Notes: a model not told the origin generated them from the sequence alone. A stretch of DNA of 64,000 bases from an uncultured Acidobacteriia bacterium (GCA_903875575.1 CAIQWJ010000020.1:1-64000), one strand, 5' to 3'; shown: positions 15,457 to 25,227, counted from the stretch's first letter. Numbers and translations: made by a program.

Positions 15457-16083
15457 ATGAACGTCCTGACGTCCGAAGAAGTCCGGGTGCTTGGTGTCTT
15501 GTTGGAAAAAGAAGCGACTACGCCGGAGTATTATCCCCTCACGCTGAACAGCCTGATCGCCGCTTGTAATCAGAAGACGAACCGCTGGCCCGTCACGGAG
15601 TATGACGAGGGCGACGTCCACATGGCGCTCCACGGCTTGCGTGCGAAAGGCATGGCCGCCGAGATTATCGGCAGCGGACGCGTCTCGAAATTCGCCCAGC
15701 GCTACACCGAAAAACTGAACATGGGGCGGCGGGAATCGGCCATTCTCTGCGTACTGCTGCTGCGCGGACCGCAAACGCTGGGTGAAATCAAAGGCCGGAC
15801 GGAACGCGTCTACAGCTTTGCCGACCTGGAAGAAGTAGAACTCGTGCTCCAGAAACTCGCGGCGCGGGAAGACGGCGCGTTGACGCAGAAACTGGCCGCC
15901 GCGCCCGGGATGAAGGAGCCTCGCTGGGCGCAATTGCTCGGTGGTCCCGTTGAACTCACCGCCACTGCGCATGTTCGCGAAGGCGGCAGTTCGGATCGCG
16001 TTGCCGCGCTCGAAGAAGACATGGCCCGCCTGCGCGAGGAAGTCGCGGAACTGCGTCGACGACTCGACGAAGTCCTCAATTGA
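15457..16083 (+). CDS. yceH: YceH family protein (DUF480)
   Basis: The 208-residue protein opens LTSEEVRVLGVLLEKEATTPEYYPLTLNSL, the DUF480 signature, with two tandem winged-helix domains (NQKTNRWPVTEYDEGDV, then LRGPQTLGEIKGRT). The end is a heptad-rich segment (ALEEDMARLREEVAELRRRLDEV) that looks like a coiled coil for dimerisation. The family is widely conserved but its role is unknown; a DNA-binding or regulatory function is inferred from the fold. Starts 38 bases after obgE. Confidence 0.9.
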   Translation: MNVLTSEEVRVLGVLLEKEATTPEYYPLTLNSLIAACNQKTNRWPVTEYDEGDVHMALHGLRAKGMAAEIIGSGRVSKFAQRYTEKLNMGRRESAILCVLLLRGPQTLGEIKGRTERVYSFADLEEVELVLQKLAAREDGALTQKLAAAPGMKEPRWAQLLGGPVELTATAHVREGGSSDRVAALEEDMARLREEVAELRRRLDEVLN

Positions 16084-16113
16084 TCTGCACCACCGTAGTG
16101 GCATAATCGTCTG

Positions 16114-17475
16114 GTGCGAATCTTCGTCCCCACGCTGCTGACGGCTCTCGTTTCCCTGCCGTTATTTGCGGCCTCACAGACGGCGCTCGACCGTTACGTC
16201 GCAGCCCCTGACCCCAACTATAAATACGATCTGGTGAAGAGCCTGCCAGGCAAAGGCTTCACGGCGTACGTCTACGATCTGACCTCGCAGAAGTGGCGCA
16301 GCGAGAAGGATGTCGATCACCCGATCTGGCACCACTGGCTCACCATCGTGATCCCGGACAAAGTGGAAAAATCGACTGGCTTCGTATTCCTCGGGGGCGG
16401 TTCTATCACCAGCGGTGCGCCGGATGCCCCGGACGCCATGGTCGCTTCCATAGCCACGGCCACGAACAGCGTCACAGCGGCCCTCAGCGGTATCCCGAAT
16501 GAACCTCTGACCTTTACAGGCGAGAGCAAGTCGCGCAACGAAGATGCCGCCATCGTGTACACCTGGGACAAGTTCATGCGCGGTGGCGACGAAACCTGGC
16601 CGCTGCGCCTGCCCATGACCAAGGCCGCGGTTCGCGCCATGGACACAGTGACGGCCGTGGCGAAGACAAAGGGTTTCACCGTGGATCATTTCGTGGTTTC
16701 GGGTGCTTCGAAACGCGGCTGGACCACATGGACCACGGCTGCGGTCGACAAGCGCGTCATCGGTATTGTTCCGATCGTGATCGACGTTCTTAACGTGCAG
16801 AAATCGCTGGAGCACCACTACGCCGCGTACGGTTCGTGGTCGGTGGCGTTGCAGGACTACATCGACATGAAGACCTTCGATTGGCTTGGCACGCCGCAGA
16901 TGAAGAAGCTCATGGCGATTGAAGATCCCTATTCTTATCTGGACCGTCTGACCATGCCGAAGTACATCGTCAGCGCCGGCGGTGACCAGTACTTTCTCCC
17001 GGACTCCTCGCAGTTCTACTGGAAGGATCTCAAGGGCGAAAAGAGCCTCCGGTATGTTCCCAACGCGAAGCACGATTTGAATGGTTCAGATGCCCGCGAG
17101 TCTGTCGCGTCTTTCTATGCCGAGATCGTGAATGATGAGCCGCGTCCGCAAGTGGAGTGGAGCTTCGAAAAGGACGGTTCGATCCGTATGAAGGCGATCA
17201 CGAAGCCAACCCAGGTCCTCATGTGGAAGGCCAACAATCCGAAAGCACGCGATTTCCGTCTGGATATCATTGGCAAGGCCTACACCAGCACGGTTCTGGG
17301 GGATGCCGGTGGTGGTGTCTACACCGCGAAAATCGATAAGCCCGAGCCTGGGTTTACCGCCTTCTTCATTGAAGCCACCTTCGCCACGAAGACGCTGCCC
17401 ATCAAGATCACCAGTGGAGTTCGCGTGACGCCGGATACGCTGCCCTTCGGCGCGCCGCCGCGAAAGAAGAACTAG
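16114..17475 (+). CDS. PhoPQ-activated pathogenicity-related (PqaA-type) exported hydrolase
   Basis: The start is GTG at 16114. The 453-residue product has a signal peptide (FVPTLLTALVSLPLFAAS). The body matches the PhoPQ-activated pathogenicity-related family, an alpha/beta-hydrolase-like group: ALDRYVAAPDPNYKYDLV near the N-terminus, IPHWLTIVIP-like HHWLTIVIP, nucleophile-elbow-like GASKRGWTTW (Ser about 196), GGDQYFLPDSS and NAKHDLNG supplying likely Asp and His. The substrate is unknown. The name comes from Salmonella PqaA; no PhoPQ control is implied here. It lies 3 bases before the mutarotase-like gene, so they form one transcript. Confidence 0.88.
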   Translation: MRIFVPTLLTALVSLPLFAASQTALDRYVAAPDPNYKYDLVKSLPGKGFTAYVYDLTSQKWRSEKDVDHPIWHHWLTIVIPDKVEKSTGFVFLGGGSITSGAPDAPDAMVASIATATNSVTAALSGIPNEPLTFTGESKSRNEDAAIVYTWDKFMRGGDETWPLRLPMTKAAVRAMDTVTAVAKTKGFTVDHFVVSGASKRGWTTWTTAAVDKRVIGIVPIVIDVLNVQKSLEHHYAAYGSWSVALQDYIDMKTFDWLGTPQMKKLMAIEDPYSYLDRLTMPKYIVSAGGDQYFLPDSSQFYWKDLKGEKSLRYVPNAKHDLNGSDARESVASFYAEIVNDEPRPQVEWSFEKDGSIRMKAITKPTQVLMWKANNPKARDFRLDIIGKAYTSTVLGDAGGGVYTAKIDKPEPGFTAFFIEATFATKTLPIKITSGVRVTPDTLPFGAPPRKKN

Positions 17476-17478
17476 AAC

Positions 17479-18525
17479 ATGCCCGAATCCAAATACAACG
17501 GCCGTCGCGCCGTCACCATTGAGAACGCCAACCTTCATGTCATCGTGCTCCCCGGTGGTGGACACATTGCCGGCATTGTGGACAAACGCTCCGGCGTGAA
17601 TCCTCTCTGGAGCCCGCCCTGGAAATCGGTGGACCCTGTGACTTTCGATTCCGCAAAGAATCCGGAGTTCGGCACGGGCAGCGACGCGCGTCTGCTGGCG
17701 GGCATCATGGGCCACAATCTTTGTCTGGATATTTTCGGCGGGCCTTCGGCGGAGGAAGAGGCCTCGGGGATTACACCGCACGGCGAAGGCTCGGTGGTGG
17801 CGTTCGATGTGACCGAAGGCAACGGTCAGTTGACCATGAGAGCACTCATGCCACTCGCGCAGATCCATTTTGAGCGCAGGATCGAACTGCATGGCAATGC
17901 GGTACGCATCGTGGAATCGGCGGAGAGCCTGGCCGCCTTCGACCGGCCCATTGGCTGGACGCAGCACGTGACTCTTGGGCCGCCGTTCCTCGAAAACGGG
18001 AAGACGCAGTTCCGCGCTTCGGCAGGTAAATCGAAGGTGTTCGAAAGCGAGTTCGGCACGGACGCTTACCTGAAGACCGGTGCCGAGTTCGAGTGGCCGC
18101 TGGCTCCGGGCAAAGACGGCACTTACAAAGATCTTCGCGTGATGAACCTGGCCCCGGTTTCGAGCGGCTACACGGCGCATGCGATGGACGAGAGCCGGGA
18201 GACGGCCTTCTTTACCGCCTGGAGTCCAACCAGCAAGGTTTCCGTGGGCTACATCTGGAAGCGGGCTGATTTCCCGTGGCTCGGCATCTGGGAAGAGAAC
18301 CGCAGTCGCACAGGCAGTCCGTGGAACGGCGTGAGCCTCACCCGCGGCATGGAGTTCGGCGCGTCCCCGTATCCGGAGAGCCGGAAGGAAGCCGTCGAAC
18401 GCGGGCGCATGCTGGGAGTACCGACATTCCGATGGCTGCCCGCGGGGACGAGAGTCGAGGCGGAATACTGGGTCATTGTGCAGCAGGCCGACGCGCCCGT
18501 GGAAAATCTCGACTGGCCGGCGTAA
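17479..18525 (+). CDS. Galactose-mutarotase-like beta-sandwich protein
   Basis: The 348-residue product begins MPESKYNGRRAVTIENANLH, then VIVLPGGGHIAGIVDKRSGVNPLW. This is the opening of aldose-1-epimerase/DUF4432-like beta-sandwich proteins, with FDRPIGWTQHVTLGPPFLE in the middle, where mutarotases place a catalytic His. No signal peptide was seen. It may act on a sugar or sugar adduct. It follows the PqaA-type hydrolase after three bases. Exact family and substrate remain open. Confidence 0.6.
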   Translation: MPESKYNGRRAVTIENANLHVIVLPGGGHIAGIVDKRSGVNPLWSPPWKSVDPVTFDSAKNPEFGTGSDARLLAGIMGHNLCLDIFGGPSAEEEASGITPHGEGSVVAFDVTEGNGQLTMRALMPLAQIHFERRIELHGNAVRIVESAESLAAFDRPIGWTQHVTLGPPFLENGKTQFRASAGKSKVFESEFGTDAYLKTGAEFEWPLAPGKDGTYKDLRVMNLAPVSSGYTAHAMDESRETAFFTAWSPTSKVSVGYIWKRADFPWLGIWEENRSRTGSPWNGVSLTRGMEFGASPYPESRKEAVERGRMLGVPTFRWLPAGTRVEAEYWVIVQQADAPVENLDWPA

Positions 18526-18555
18526 GCGCTCATTGGATTACGATTCGGTTAAGCA

Positions 18556-18603
18556 TTGACGCCGCGTTTTCGGTCTGGCATAATCGGCATTCGATTCCGA
18601 ATG
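18556..18603 (+). promoter_or_regulatory. padR promoter and start-overlapping palindrome
   Basis: TTGACG (18556-18561), 17 bases, CATAAT (18579-18584): a good sigma-70 promoter. The perfect palindrome cattcg-attc-cgaatg spans 18588-18603, covering the predicted start site and the ATG at 18601. PadR repressors bind such palindromes, so this is a good candidate autoregulatory operator for the efflux operon. Confidence 0.65.
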
Positions 18604-18939
18604 TCATTATCGAAAGCCAATAACGTAAAGTTTGCGGAAGATAAAGATCTGTACTCCGGTCTGATCCGGCTGCACGTTCTGCACCATGCCGTCGAGGAGC
18701 CGATCTTCGGTCTCGGCATGATGGAAGAACTTGCCCGCCACGGCTATCGCATTAGTGCGGGCACCCTCTATCCGCTGCTTCAACGACTGGAAACGAAGGG
18801 CTACCTGCGCTCCACCGAGCAACGCAACGGAAAATCACGACGCAAGGTGTATCGAGCCACCGCACTCGGCAAGAAGGCGCTGGCGGCTGCAAAATCCAAA
18901 GTTCGCGAACTTTTCCACGAACTCATGGAGGAAGAATAG
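18601..18939 (+). CDS. PadR-family transcriptional regulator
   Basis: The 112-residue product is a classic small PadR regulator: LYSGLIRLHVLHHAVEEPIFGLGMM, then HGYRISAGTLYPLLQRLETKGYL (the winged helix) and SRRKVYRATALGKKALAAAK, ending in a dimerisation helix. PadR proteins repress transport and detoxification genes until a small molecule binds. It is separated by 2 bases from the outer-membrane channel gene of the efflux operon, so it most likely controls that operon, through the palindrome at its own start. Confidence 0.92.
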   Translation: MSLSKANNVKFAEDKDLYSGLIRLHVLHHAVEEPIFGLGMMEELARHGYRISAGTLYPLLQRLETKGYLRSTEQRNGKSRRKVYRATALGKKALAAAKSKVRELFHELMEEE

Positions 18940-18941
18940 CC

Positions 18942-20303
18942 ATGCGGCTTCGCGTTGCTGTTCTGCTGCTGGTCGCAACATCGGCATGGGCACAGGCCCC
19001 GTTGACGCTCAGTCAGGCCGTTGACGCCGCGCTGAAGAATTATCCCTCCATCCGCGTCTCTCAGGAACAGATGAACGCAGCCGCCGCCGGTATCCAACTC
19101 GCCAGGACCGCGTGGCTGCCCAGAGTGGACGCCATCGCCCAGGAGAACCGCGCTACCCGGAATAACGTGTTCGGCCTGCTGCTTCCGCAAAGCGTCCTGC
19201 CGTCTATGTCCGGACCGGTGATTGGTTCGAACAATACGGGCACCGTCTGGGGCAGCGCGTTAGGAGCCACTGCCAGTTGGGAGCCTTTCGATTTCGGTCT
19301 GCGCGACGCCGGTGTTGCTGTTGCGGAAGCTTCCCGCGCGCAAGCTGAGGCGACACTGAAACGCAGCCAGTTTGAAGTGGCTTCTGCAACCATTGATTCT
19401 TATCTGACACTGGTCGCTGCGCAGGAGCTGGTAAAAGCCTCGCAGGCCGGCATCGATCGGGCCACCGCACTCCTGCGAACCACCCGTGCACAAGCCGACG
19501 CCGAATTGCGCCCCGGTGCCGATGCCTCCCGAGCCGATGCCGAACTCGCCCTCGCCAGAACCCAAATGAGCCAGGCGCGGCAAGCCGTTGAAGTGGCCCG
19601 CGCCACACTCTCCCGCTTCATCGGAATCCCACCGGAAAAGATCGTGATTTCCGATGCCGGCCTACTTCAATTGCCGGCGACCGACGCCCCTGCCGCAACC
19701 GACTTCCACGCCAATCCCATTGCGCTCGAACAAAGCGCCACAGTGGAACAGGCGCAGGCTCAATTGCGTGTCCTGGAACGTTCCTACTTTCCGAAGTTTG
19801 CAGTGCAGGGCGCGGCTTATGCACGAGGCACCGGTGCTGCCACGAACGGCGAGCGCCTGGGCGGTGTAAACGGCATGGCACCCACGGTGCAGGATTTCGC
19901 GGTCGGCTTCACCGTCACCTTCCCCATCATGGATCTTTCCGCCACGCGCGCCAAAGAGGCCGTGCAGGCCGCCAACATCAAGGCACAGGCTGCCAAAGTC
20001 GATCAGATAGTCGTTGACCTGAAAGCCCGCTGGAACATTGCGCAGGCCCAATTGCGCGGCGCAAAAGATGTTGCGCAGAACACGCCCGTACAAGTGACCT
20101 CGGCACGCGCTGCGCTGCAACAGGCCACGGCGCGTTATGGTTCCGGCCTCGGCACGATCGACCAGGTCGCTGAAGCGCAGCGCCTCCTCAGTCAGGCTGA
20201 GATTGACGATGCTTTATCGCATCTCGCCGTGTGGCGGGCTCTATCAGGCCTGGCCACTGCTGCGGGCGACCTCCGCCCCTTCATGAGCGAGGTGAGCAAG
20301 TGA
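18942..20303 (+). CDS. TolC-family outer membrane efflux channel
   Basis: The 453-residue product has a signal peptide (VAVLLLVATSAWAQA). It contains two TolC-like repeats of long helices: LTLSQAVDAALKNYPSIRVSQ at the start and ALEQSATVEQAQAQLRVLERSYFPKFAVQG in the second half. It would form the trimeric outer-membrane tunnel of the efflux pump. Its stop overlaps the RND pump start in GTGA, so the two are translationally coupled. Confidence 0.92.
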   Translation: MRLRVAVLLLVATSAWAQAPLTLSQAVDAALKNYPSIRVSQEQMNAAAAGIQLARTAWLPRVDAIAQENRATRNNVFGLLLPQSVLPSMSGPVIGSNNTGTVWGSALGATASWEPFDFGLRDAGVAVAEASRAQAEATLKRSQFEVASATIDSYLTLVAAQELVKASQAGIDRATALLRTTRAQADAELRPGADASRADAELALARTQMSQARQAVEVARATLSRFIGIPPEKIVISDAGLLQLPATDAPAATDFHANPIALEQSATVEQAQAQLRVLERSYFPKFAVQGAAYARGTGAATNGERLGGVNGMAPTVQDFAVGFTVTFPIMDLSATRAKEAVQAANIKAQAAKVDQIVVDLKARWNIAQAQLRGAKDVAQNTPVQVTSARAALQQATARYGSGLGTIDQVAEAQRLLSQAEIDDALSHLAVWRALSGLATAAGDLRPFMSEVSK

Positions 20304-23300
20304 GACTGGTCCTGGCTGCACTTTCGCGACCCATCACAGTAGTCGTCGCGCTGCTGTCCCTGGCGCTCTGTGCATGGCTGGCTCTGCAGCGCATGCCCGT
20401 CGACATTTTCCCGCAGGTGGGCGATCCCGCCATTTATGTAGCGCAGCCCTACGGCGGCATGGACGCCGCCCAGATGGAAGGCTACGTCACTTATTACTAC
20501 GAGTATCACTTCCTTTACATCACCGGAATCGACCGCGTGGAAAGCAAGAGCATTCAGGGCGCCGCGCTCATGAAGCTGATTTTCCATGAAGGCACCAACA
20601 TGAGTCAGGCCATGGCGGAGGTGGTCGGTTACGTCAATCGCGCCCGCGCCTTCATGCCGCCCGGCACCGTGCCGCCGTTTATCACCCGTTTCGATGCTGG
20701 CAGTGTCGCCGTGGGCCAGTTGGTTTTCGACAGCGCCACGCACAGCCGCGCGGAACTTCAGGATTACGCCATCAATCGCGTGCGGCCCCTGTTTGCGACC
20801 CTCCCAGGCGTCTCCGCGCCTCCGCCGTTCGGCGGCAGCCAGCGCACCATCGTGATCACGCTCGATCCCGCGAAACTGCACCAATACCGCATGTCGCCCG
20901 ATGAGGCCATCGCCGCCATTACGAAGGCCAGTGTCGTCATGCCCTCCGGCAACATGTTCACGGGTACGCTGAATCGAATTGCCCGAACCAATTCCGCGCT
21001 CGGCGGCAATCTCTCCGAACTCCTGAGTACACCCATCCGTCCGAAAGCAGGCGCGACGGTCTATCTCCGCGACGTCGGCAGCATCGAGAGCGGCAGCGAT
21101 CTGGTCACTGCTTACGCGCACGTCAACGGCAAGCGCACGGTCTACATCCCGGTCACGAAGCGCTCGGACGCTTCCACGCTCGCCGTCATCGAAGCCGTGA
21201 AGGCCGCGATCCCCACCTTCAAAAAAGCCGTGCCGGAAGACGTCGACGTGCGTCTGGAATTCGACCAGTCGCCCTATGTGACCACGTCCATCCGCACGCT
21301 TGCCAACGAAGGTCTACTCGGTGCCGCTCTCACCGGCCTCATGGTGCTGATCTTCCTCCGCGACTGGCGCAGTGCTCTGATTGTGGTCCTGAATATCCCG
21401 TTCGCTCTGTTGGCAGCCGTGGTCCTTCTTTGGGCCACAGGCCAGACAATCAACATCATGACTCTCGGCGGCCTCGCGCTCGCCGTGGGCGTGCTGGTCG
21501 ACGAAGCGACCGTGACCATCGAGAACATCCACAGTCAGCGCCACGCCGGCGGATCTTTAGCGCGTGCCGTCTTCGACGCCTCGAAGCAAACAGCCCTCGC
21601 CCGCTTGCTCTCCATGCTTTGCGTCTTAGCCGTCTTCGTGCCGTCTTTCTTCATGGTTGGCGTCGCCCGTCAGTTGTTTGTTCCGCTGTCGCTCGCAGTT
21701 GGTTTCGCGATGATCGCGTCGTATTTGCTTTCCAGTAGTTTGGTGCCGGTATTCTCTGTGTGGCTGATGAAGAAAGCGCCCGCGCAGTCCAAAGGGCCGA
21801 GCCTCTTCGACAGGTTCCGTGCACTCTACGAACGTGGCCTCGGCGCATTGCTGCGGTTCCGCTGGGTGTTAGTGCCAATCTACCTGATCGCGGCCTGTGC
21901 CATCGTTTACACGCTCCTTCCGCAGATGGGCACGGAGATCTTCCCGGAATCGAATTCCGCCCTCATGCGGATCCGCCTGCGCGCTCCCACAGGCACCCGC
22001 GTCGAAGAAACGGAGCGCATCGTGCTGCGCGCCCTCGACGCGATCAAACGCGATGCCGGCGCTGACAACATCTCCATCACCAGCGATTTCGTCGGCGTCG
22101 TGCCCTCCAGCTACCCCGTCGATCTCATCCACCTCTTCACCAGCGGGCCTCAGGAAGCCGTCATTCAGGTCGCCCTGAAGCCAACCGTGCAGGGCGGGGA
22201 AGCGCTCCGCGAGCGACTCCGCGCCGGACTCGTCAAAGATCTCCCCGGCGTCGGCGTCTCTTTTGAAGCTGGCGACATCGTGAGTCAGGTCATGGGTTTC
22301 GGCTCGCCAACGCCCATCGAAGTTGCCGTCATGGGGACCAGCCTCCCCGATGACCTTGCCTTCGCGCAGAAGATCCAGACGGAACTAGCGAAGCTGAACT
22401 TCCTGCGCGATCTCCAGTTCGCCCAGGCCATCAGCTACCCTACGCTCGATATCAACATCGACCGCGAACGCGCCGGCCAGTTTGGCCTGACCATGACGGA
22501 CGTGGCCCGCTCAGTCGTGCCAGCCACCTCGTCCTCGCGCTTCACACAGCCCAACTACTGGCGCGACCCCGCTTCCGGTAATGCGTTCCAGATCCAGGTC
22601 CAGTTGCCGCAAAACCAGATGCAGAGTCCGGAACAGGTGGGCAACATTCCAGTGATGGAAGAAGGCCGCGGGGATACCCGCCTCTCCGATGTTGCGACGA
22701 TGAAGAACGGCACCATTCCTGGTCTGATCGAACGTAACAACGGGCAGCGCGTCATCAGCCTGACGGCGAATCTCCACGGCAAAACACTGGGCGAAGCGGC
22801 CCCGATCCTTCGGGCTGCCGTAGCCAAAGCAGGTGCTGCACCGCGGGGCGTCACTGTCGTCTGGCGTGGTCAACTTCCTGCACTCGACCAAACGAGTTCC
22901 GGCCTGCGAACGGGTCTGCTGCTCGCAGTACTCGTGATCTTTCTGCTGCTGGCCGCGAACTTCCAGTCGCTCAGGCTGGCGCTGGCCATCGTCCTGACCA
23001 TCCCCGCTGTGCTGAGCGGCGTTCTCCTCATGTTGAAGTTCACCGACACCACGCTGAACATCCAGTCGTTCATGGGCGCGATCATGGCCATCGGCATCGC
23101 TGTAGCGAATTCCATCCTGCTGGTCAGTTTCGCCGAACGCATCCGGCATGAAGGCAAGCCTCTCCTTGAAGCCGCCTCCGAAGGCGCAGGCAGCCGACTC
23201 CGCGCCATCCTGATGACGGCCTTCGCCATGACCTGCGGCATGATCCCCATGGCCATTGGTGCGGGAGAAGGCGGTGGACAGGCCGCGCCACTCGGTCGCG

Positions 23301-23455
23301 CTGTCATCGGAGGTCTGATCGTCTCCACGTTGGCCACTCTCACGATCCTGCCTTCTATTTATGCTGTATTGCAGACGCGCGTTTCCACCGCGTCCGCATC
23401 ACTGAATCCGAACGACCCCACGAGCCGCTACTATGAACCTGTCGAAAACCACTAA
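20300..23455 (+). CDS. RND efflux pump inner-membrane permease
   Basis: GTG at 20300 gives 1051 residues. The protein shows the RND plan: TM1 (TVVVALLSLALCAWLAL), a first large periplasmic loop, TM2-6 including ALTGLMVLIFLRDWRSALIV, TM7 and a second loop, then TM8-12 ending AVIGGLIVSTLATLTILPSIYAVL. The TM4 proton-relay motif reads LAVGVLVDEATVTIENIH: where AcrB has Asp-Asp, this has Asp-Glu. It couples proton influx to drug or metabolite export together with the channel upstream and the adaptor downstream. It belongs near the HAE1/CzcA-like RND proteins common in Acidobacteria. Substrate unknown. Confidence 0.93.
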   Translation: MRLVLAALSRPITVVVALLSLALCAWLALQRMPVDIFPQVGDPAIYVAQPYGGMDAAQMEGYVTYYYEYHFLYITGIDRVESKSIQGAALMKLIFHEGTNMSQAMAEVVGYVNRARAFMPPGTVPPFITRFDAGSVAVGQLVFDSATHSRAELQDYAINRVRPLFATLPGVSAPPPFGGSQRTIVITLDPAKLHQYRMSPDEAIAAITKASVVMPSGNMFTGTLNRIARTNSALGGNLSELLSTPIRPKAGATVYLRDVGSIESGSDLVTAYAHVNGKRTVYIPVTKRSDASTLAVIEAVKAAIPTFKKAVPEDVDVRLEFDQSPYVTTSIRTLANEGLLGAALTGLMVLIFLRDWRSALIVVLNIPFALLAAVVLLWATGQTINIMTLGGLALAVGVLVDEATVTIENIHSQRHAGGSLARAVFDASKQTALARLLSMLCVLAVFVPSFFMVGVARQLFVPLSLAVGFAMIASYLLSSSLVPVFSVWLMKKAPAQSKGPSLFDRFRALYERGLGALLRFRWVLVPIYLIAACAIVYTLLPQMGTEIFPESNSALMRIRLRAPTGTRVEETERIVLRALDAIKRDAGADNISITSDFVGVVPSSYPVDLIHLFTSGPQEAVIQVALKPTVQGGEALRERLRAGLVKDLPGVGVSFEAGDIVSQVMGFGSPTPIEVAVMGTSLPDDLAFAQKIQTELAKLNFLRDLQFAQAISYPTLDINIDRERAGQFGLTMTDVARSVVPATSSSRFTQPNYWRDPASGNAFQIQVQLPQNQMQSPEQVGNIPVMEEGRGDTRLSDVATMKNGTIPGLIERNNGQRVISLTANLHGKTLGEAAPILRAAVAKAGAAPRGVTVVWRGQLPALDQTSSGLRTGLLLAVLVIFLLLAANFQSLRLALAIVLTIPAVLSGVLLMLKFTDTTLNIQSFMGAIMAIGIAVANSILLVSFAERIRHEGKPLLEAASEGAGSRLRAILMTAFAMTCGMIPMAIGAGEGGGQAAPLGRAVIGGLIVSTLATLTILPSIYAVLQTRVSTASASLNPNDPTSRYYEPVENH

Positions 23456-24539
23456 AGCGGGCCTGGTGCCCGCGGTTTGTTTCAGCCTGCTGGCCCTCGC
23501 GGCCCCCGCCGCAGCCCAGAAAATCGAATACGTCTCCGTCGTCTCGAAACCTGTGACCCGCTCTGCCGACCTACCCGGCGAATTCCAGCCGTGGCTGTCC
23601 GTCTCACTACACGCCCGCGTGGCTGGCTACGTCGAAAAGGTCGCGGTGGATCGCGGTTCCTTAGTCAAACAAAACGACACTCTCGCAGAACTCTCCGCGC
23701 CCGAAATCACCGCGCACATTACCGAGGCCGAGGCACGGCTTCAGGCGTCCGATGCAGATCGCCAGCAGGCTGAAGCGCAACTCGCCGCCACCCAGAGCAC
23801 TTACGACAAACTGAAGAAAGCTTCCGAAACGCAGGGCGCTGTCGCGGGCAATGAACTCGTGCAGGTGCAGCGACAGATTGAGGCCCAACAGTCGCTGATC
23901 CAGTCGCGCCGTCGCCTGACGGAAGCCGCCACCGCCGTCCTGCGCGACCTGCGCCAGCAGCAGAGTTACCTTCAGGTGGCAGCGCCTTTCGATGGCGTGG
24001 TGACAGAGCGCCTGATCCATCCCGGAGCGCTGGTCGGTCCGGGCAACGACGTTCCGCTCTTAACCCTGCAACAGCTTTCGAAGCTGCGCCTTGTAGTGGC
24101 CGTGCCGGAAGAGTATTCCGGGAACATCCCGCAGGGCGCGAAAGTATCGTTCAAAGTTCCGGCTTTCCCTGAACGGGCGTTTTCAGCTACCATCGCGCGG
24201 AACTCTCACACGCTGGAGCCAAAGACCCGCACCCTGATTATTGAACTCGATGTCACGAACACCGACGGCGCACTGGCACCCGGCATGTATCCGACCGTGA
24301 GTTGGCCTGTGCGCAGGGCAGGGAACGCGCTGATGGTTCCCGCCACCGCCGTTGTCAGTACCACGGAACGCACCTTCGTCATTCGGAATCATGCAGGCAA
24401 GGCTGAGTGGGTAAATGTGAAGAAGGGCGCAACTGAAGGCGATCTGGTGGAAGTGACCGGAGCCCTGAGTGCCGGAGATTCGGTCACCAAGCGGGCGTCC
24501 GACGAAACGCGTGACGGCTCGGCCTTGCCAGCAAAGTAG
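23433..24539 (+). CDS. RND periplasmic adaptor (membrane fusion protein)
   Basis: The 368-residue product begins 23 bases before the pump gene ends. It has a signal peptide (FSLLALAAPAAAQ), a lipoyl half-domain (SLHARVAGYVEKVAVDRGSLV), a long alpha hairpin (EAEARLQASDADRQQAEAQLAATQ onward), the second lipoyl half (APFDGVVTERLIHPGALV), a beta barrel and the membrane-proximal end. It joins the pump to the TolC-like channel. The order channel-pump-adaptor differs from the more usual adaptor-pump-channel but is complete. Confidence 0.92.
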   Translation: MNLSKTTKAGLVPAVCFSLLALAAPAAAQKIEYVSVVSKPVTRSADLPGEFQPWLSVSLHARVAGYVEKVAVDRGSLVKQNDTLAELSAPEITAHITEAEARLQASDADRQQAEAQLAATQSTYDKLKKASETQGAVAGNELVQVQRQIEAQQSLIQSRRRLTEAATAVLRDLRQQQSYLQVAAPFDGVVTERLIHPGALVGPGNDVPLLTLQQLSKLRLVVAVPEEYSGNIPQGAKVSFKVPAFPERAFSATIARNSHTLEPKTRTLIIELDVTNTDGALAPGMYPTVSWPVRRAGNALMVPATAVVSTTERTFVIRNHAGKAEWVNVKKGATEGDLVEVTGALSAGDSVTKRASDETRDGSALPAK

Positions 24540-24594
24540 CCAGACACCGTTTATCCGGACCTCGTAGTGAAGTCCGGTATAGTGGGGGAAACCG

Positions 24595-25227
24595 ATGCCT
24601 TCCGCGACTTCCGAACAGTCTCTGCGATGCCTGGTAGACGCGATCATCACCAACAACGACAAGCTCTTCTCTGAACTCATGGCTGCGTCGGCAGGGCTTG
24701 CGACCGCCAGCTTCTCTCAGGGAGCGACACGCCAGGCGGCGAGCCCGGCCTCGAACTTCATTGAAGAAATCGGCCATTGTATCTATTCCGGCGATACTGC
24801 GTTACATTTCGCGGCCGCTGCTTACCGCCACAAAATGGCGGAACAACTCATCAAGGCGGGAGCCAACGTCCGGGCGAAGAACCGGCGTGGCAGCGAACCT
24901 CTTCACGCAGCGGCCTTCGGGAATCCTGACTCGCCCCGCTGGAACCCGGCTGCGCAAATCGCCACGATCTCGTATCTCATCGGAGCCGGAGCCGATCCAA
25001 ACACGCCGAACATGGACGGCGCAACTCCCCTGCATCGCGCCGTCCGCTCGCGTTGCGCAGCCGCGGTCCGAGCGCTTCTCGACCACGGTGCCGACCCCAT
25101 GCAACGCAACAAGAACGGCTCCACTCCGCGAGACCTGGCCATGCACAACACCGGTCGCTCCGGCTCCGGTTCGTCTGCGGCCAAAGCGCAGCAACAGGAG
25201 ATTCTGCGGATACTGGAAGCGTATTGA
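24595..25227 (+). CDS. Ankyrin-repeat protein
   Basis: The 210-residue protein contains four recognisable ankyrin units from about residue 65: GDTALHFAAAAYRHKMAEQLIKAGANV, then RRGSEPLHAAAFGN, ATISYLIGAGADPNTPN and DGATPLHRAVRSRCAAAVRALLDHGADP. No signal peptide; cytoplasmic. Ankyrin repeats bind other proteins; the partner is unknown. It starts 55 bases after the efflux adaptor and could be co-transcribed, but nothing links its function to efflux. Confidence 0.88.
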   Translation: MPSATSEQSLRCLVDAIITNNDKLFSELMAASAGLATASFSQGATRQAASPASNFIEEIGHCIYSGDTALHFAAAAYRHKMAEQLIKAGANVRAKNRRGSEPLHAAAFGNPDSPRWNPAAQIATISYLIGAGADPNTPNMDGATPLHRAVRSRCAAAVRALLDHGADPMQRNKNGSTPRDLAMHNTGRSGSGSSAAKAQQQEILRILEAY

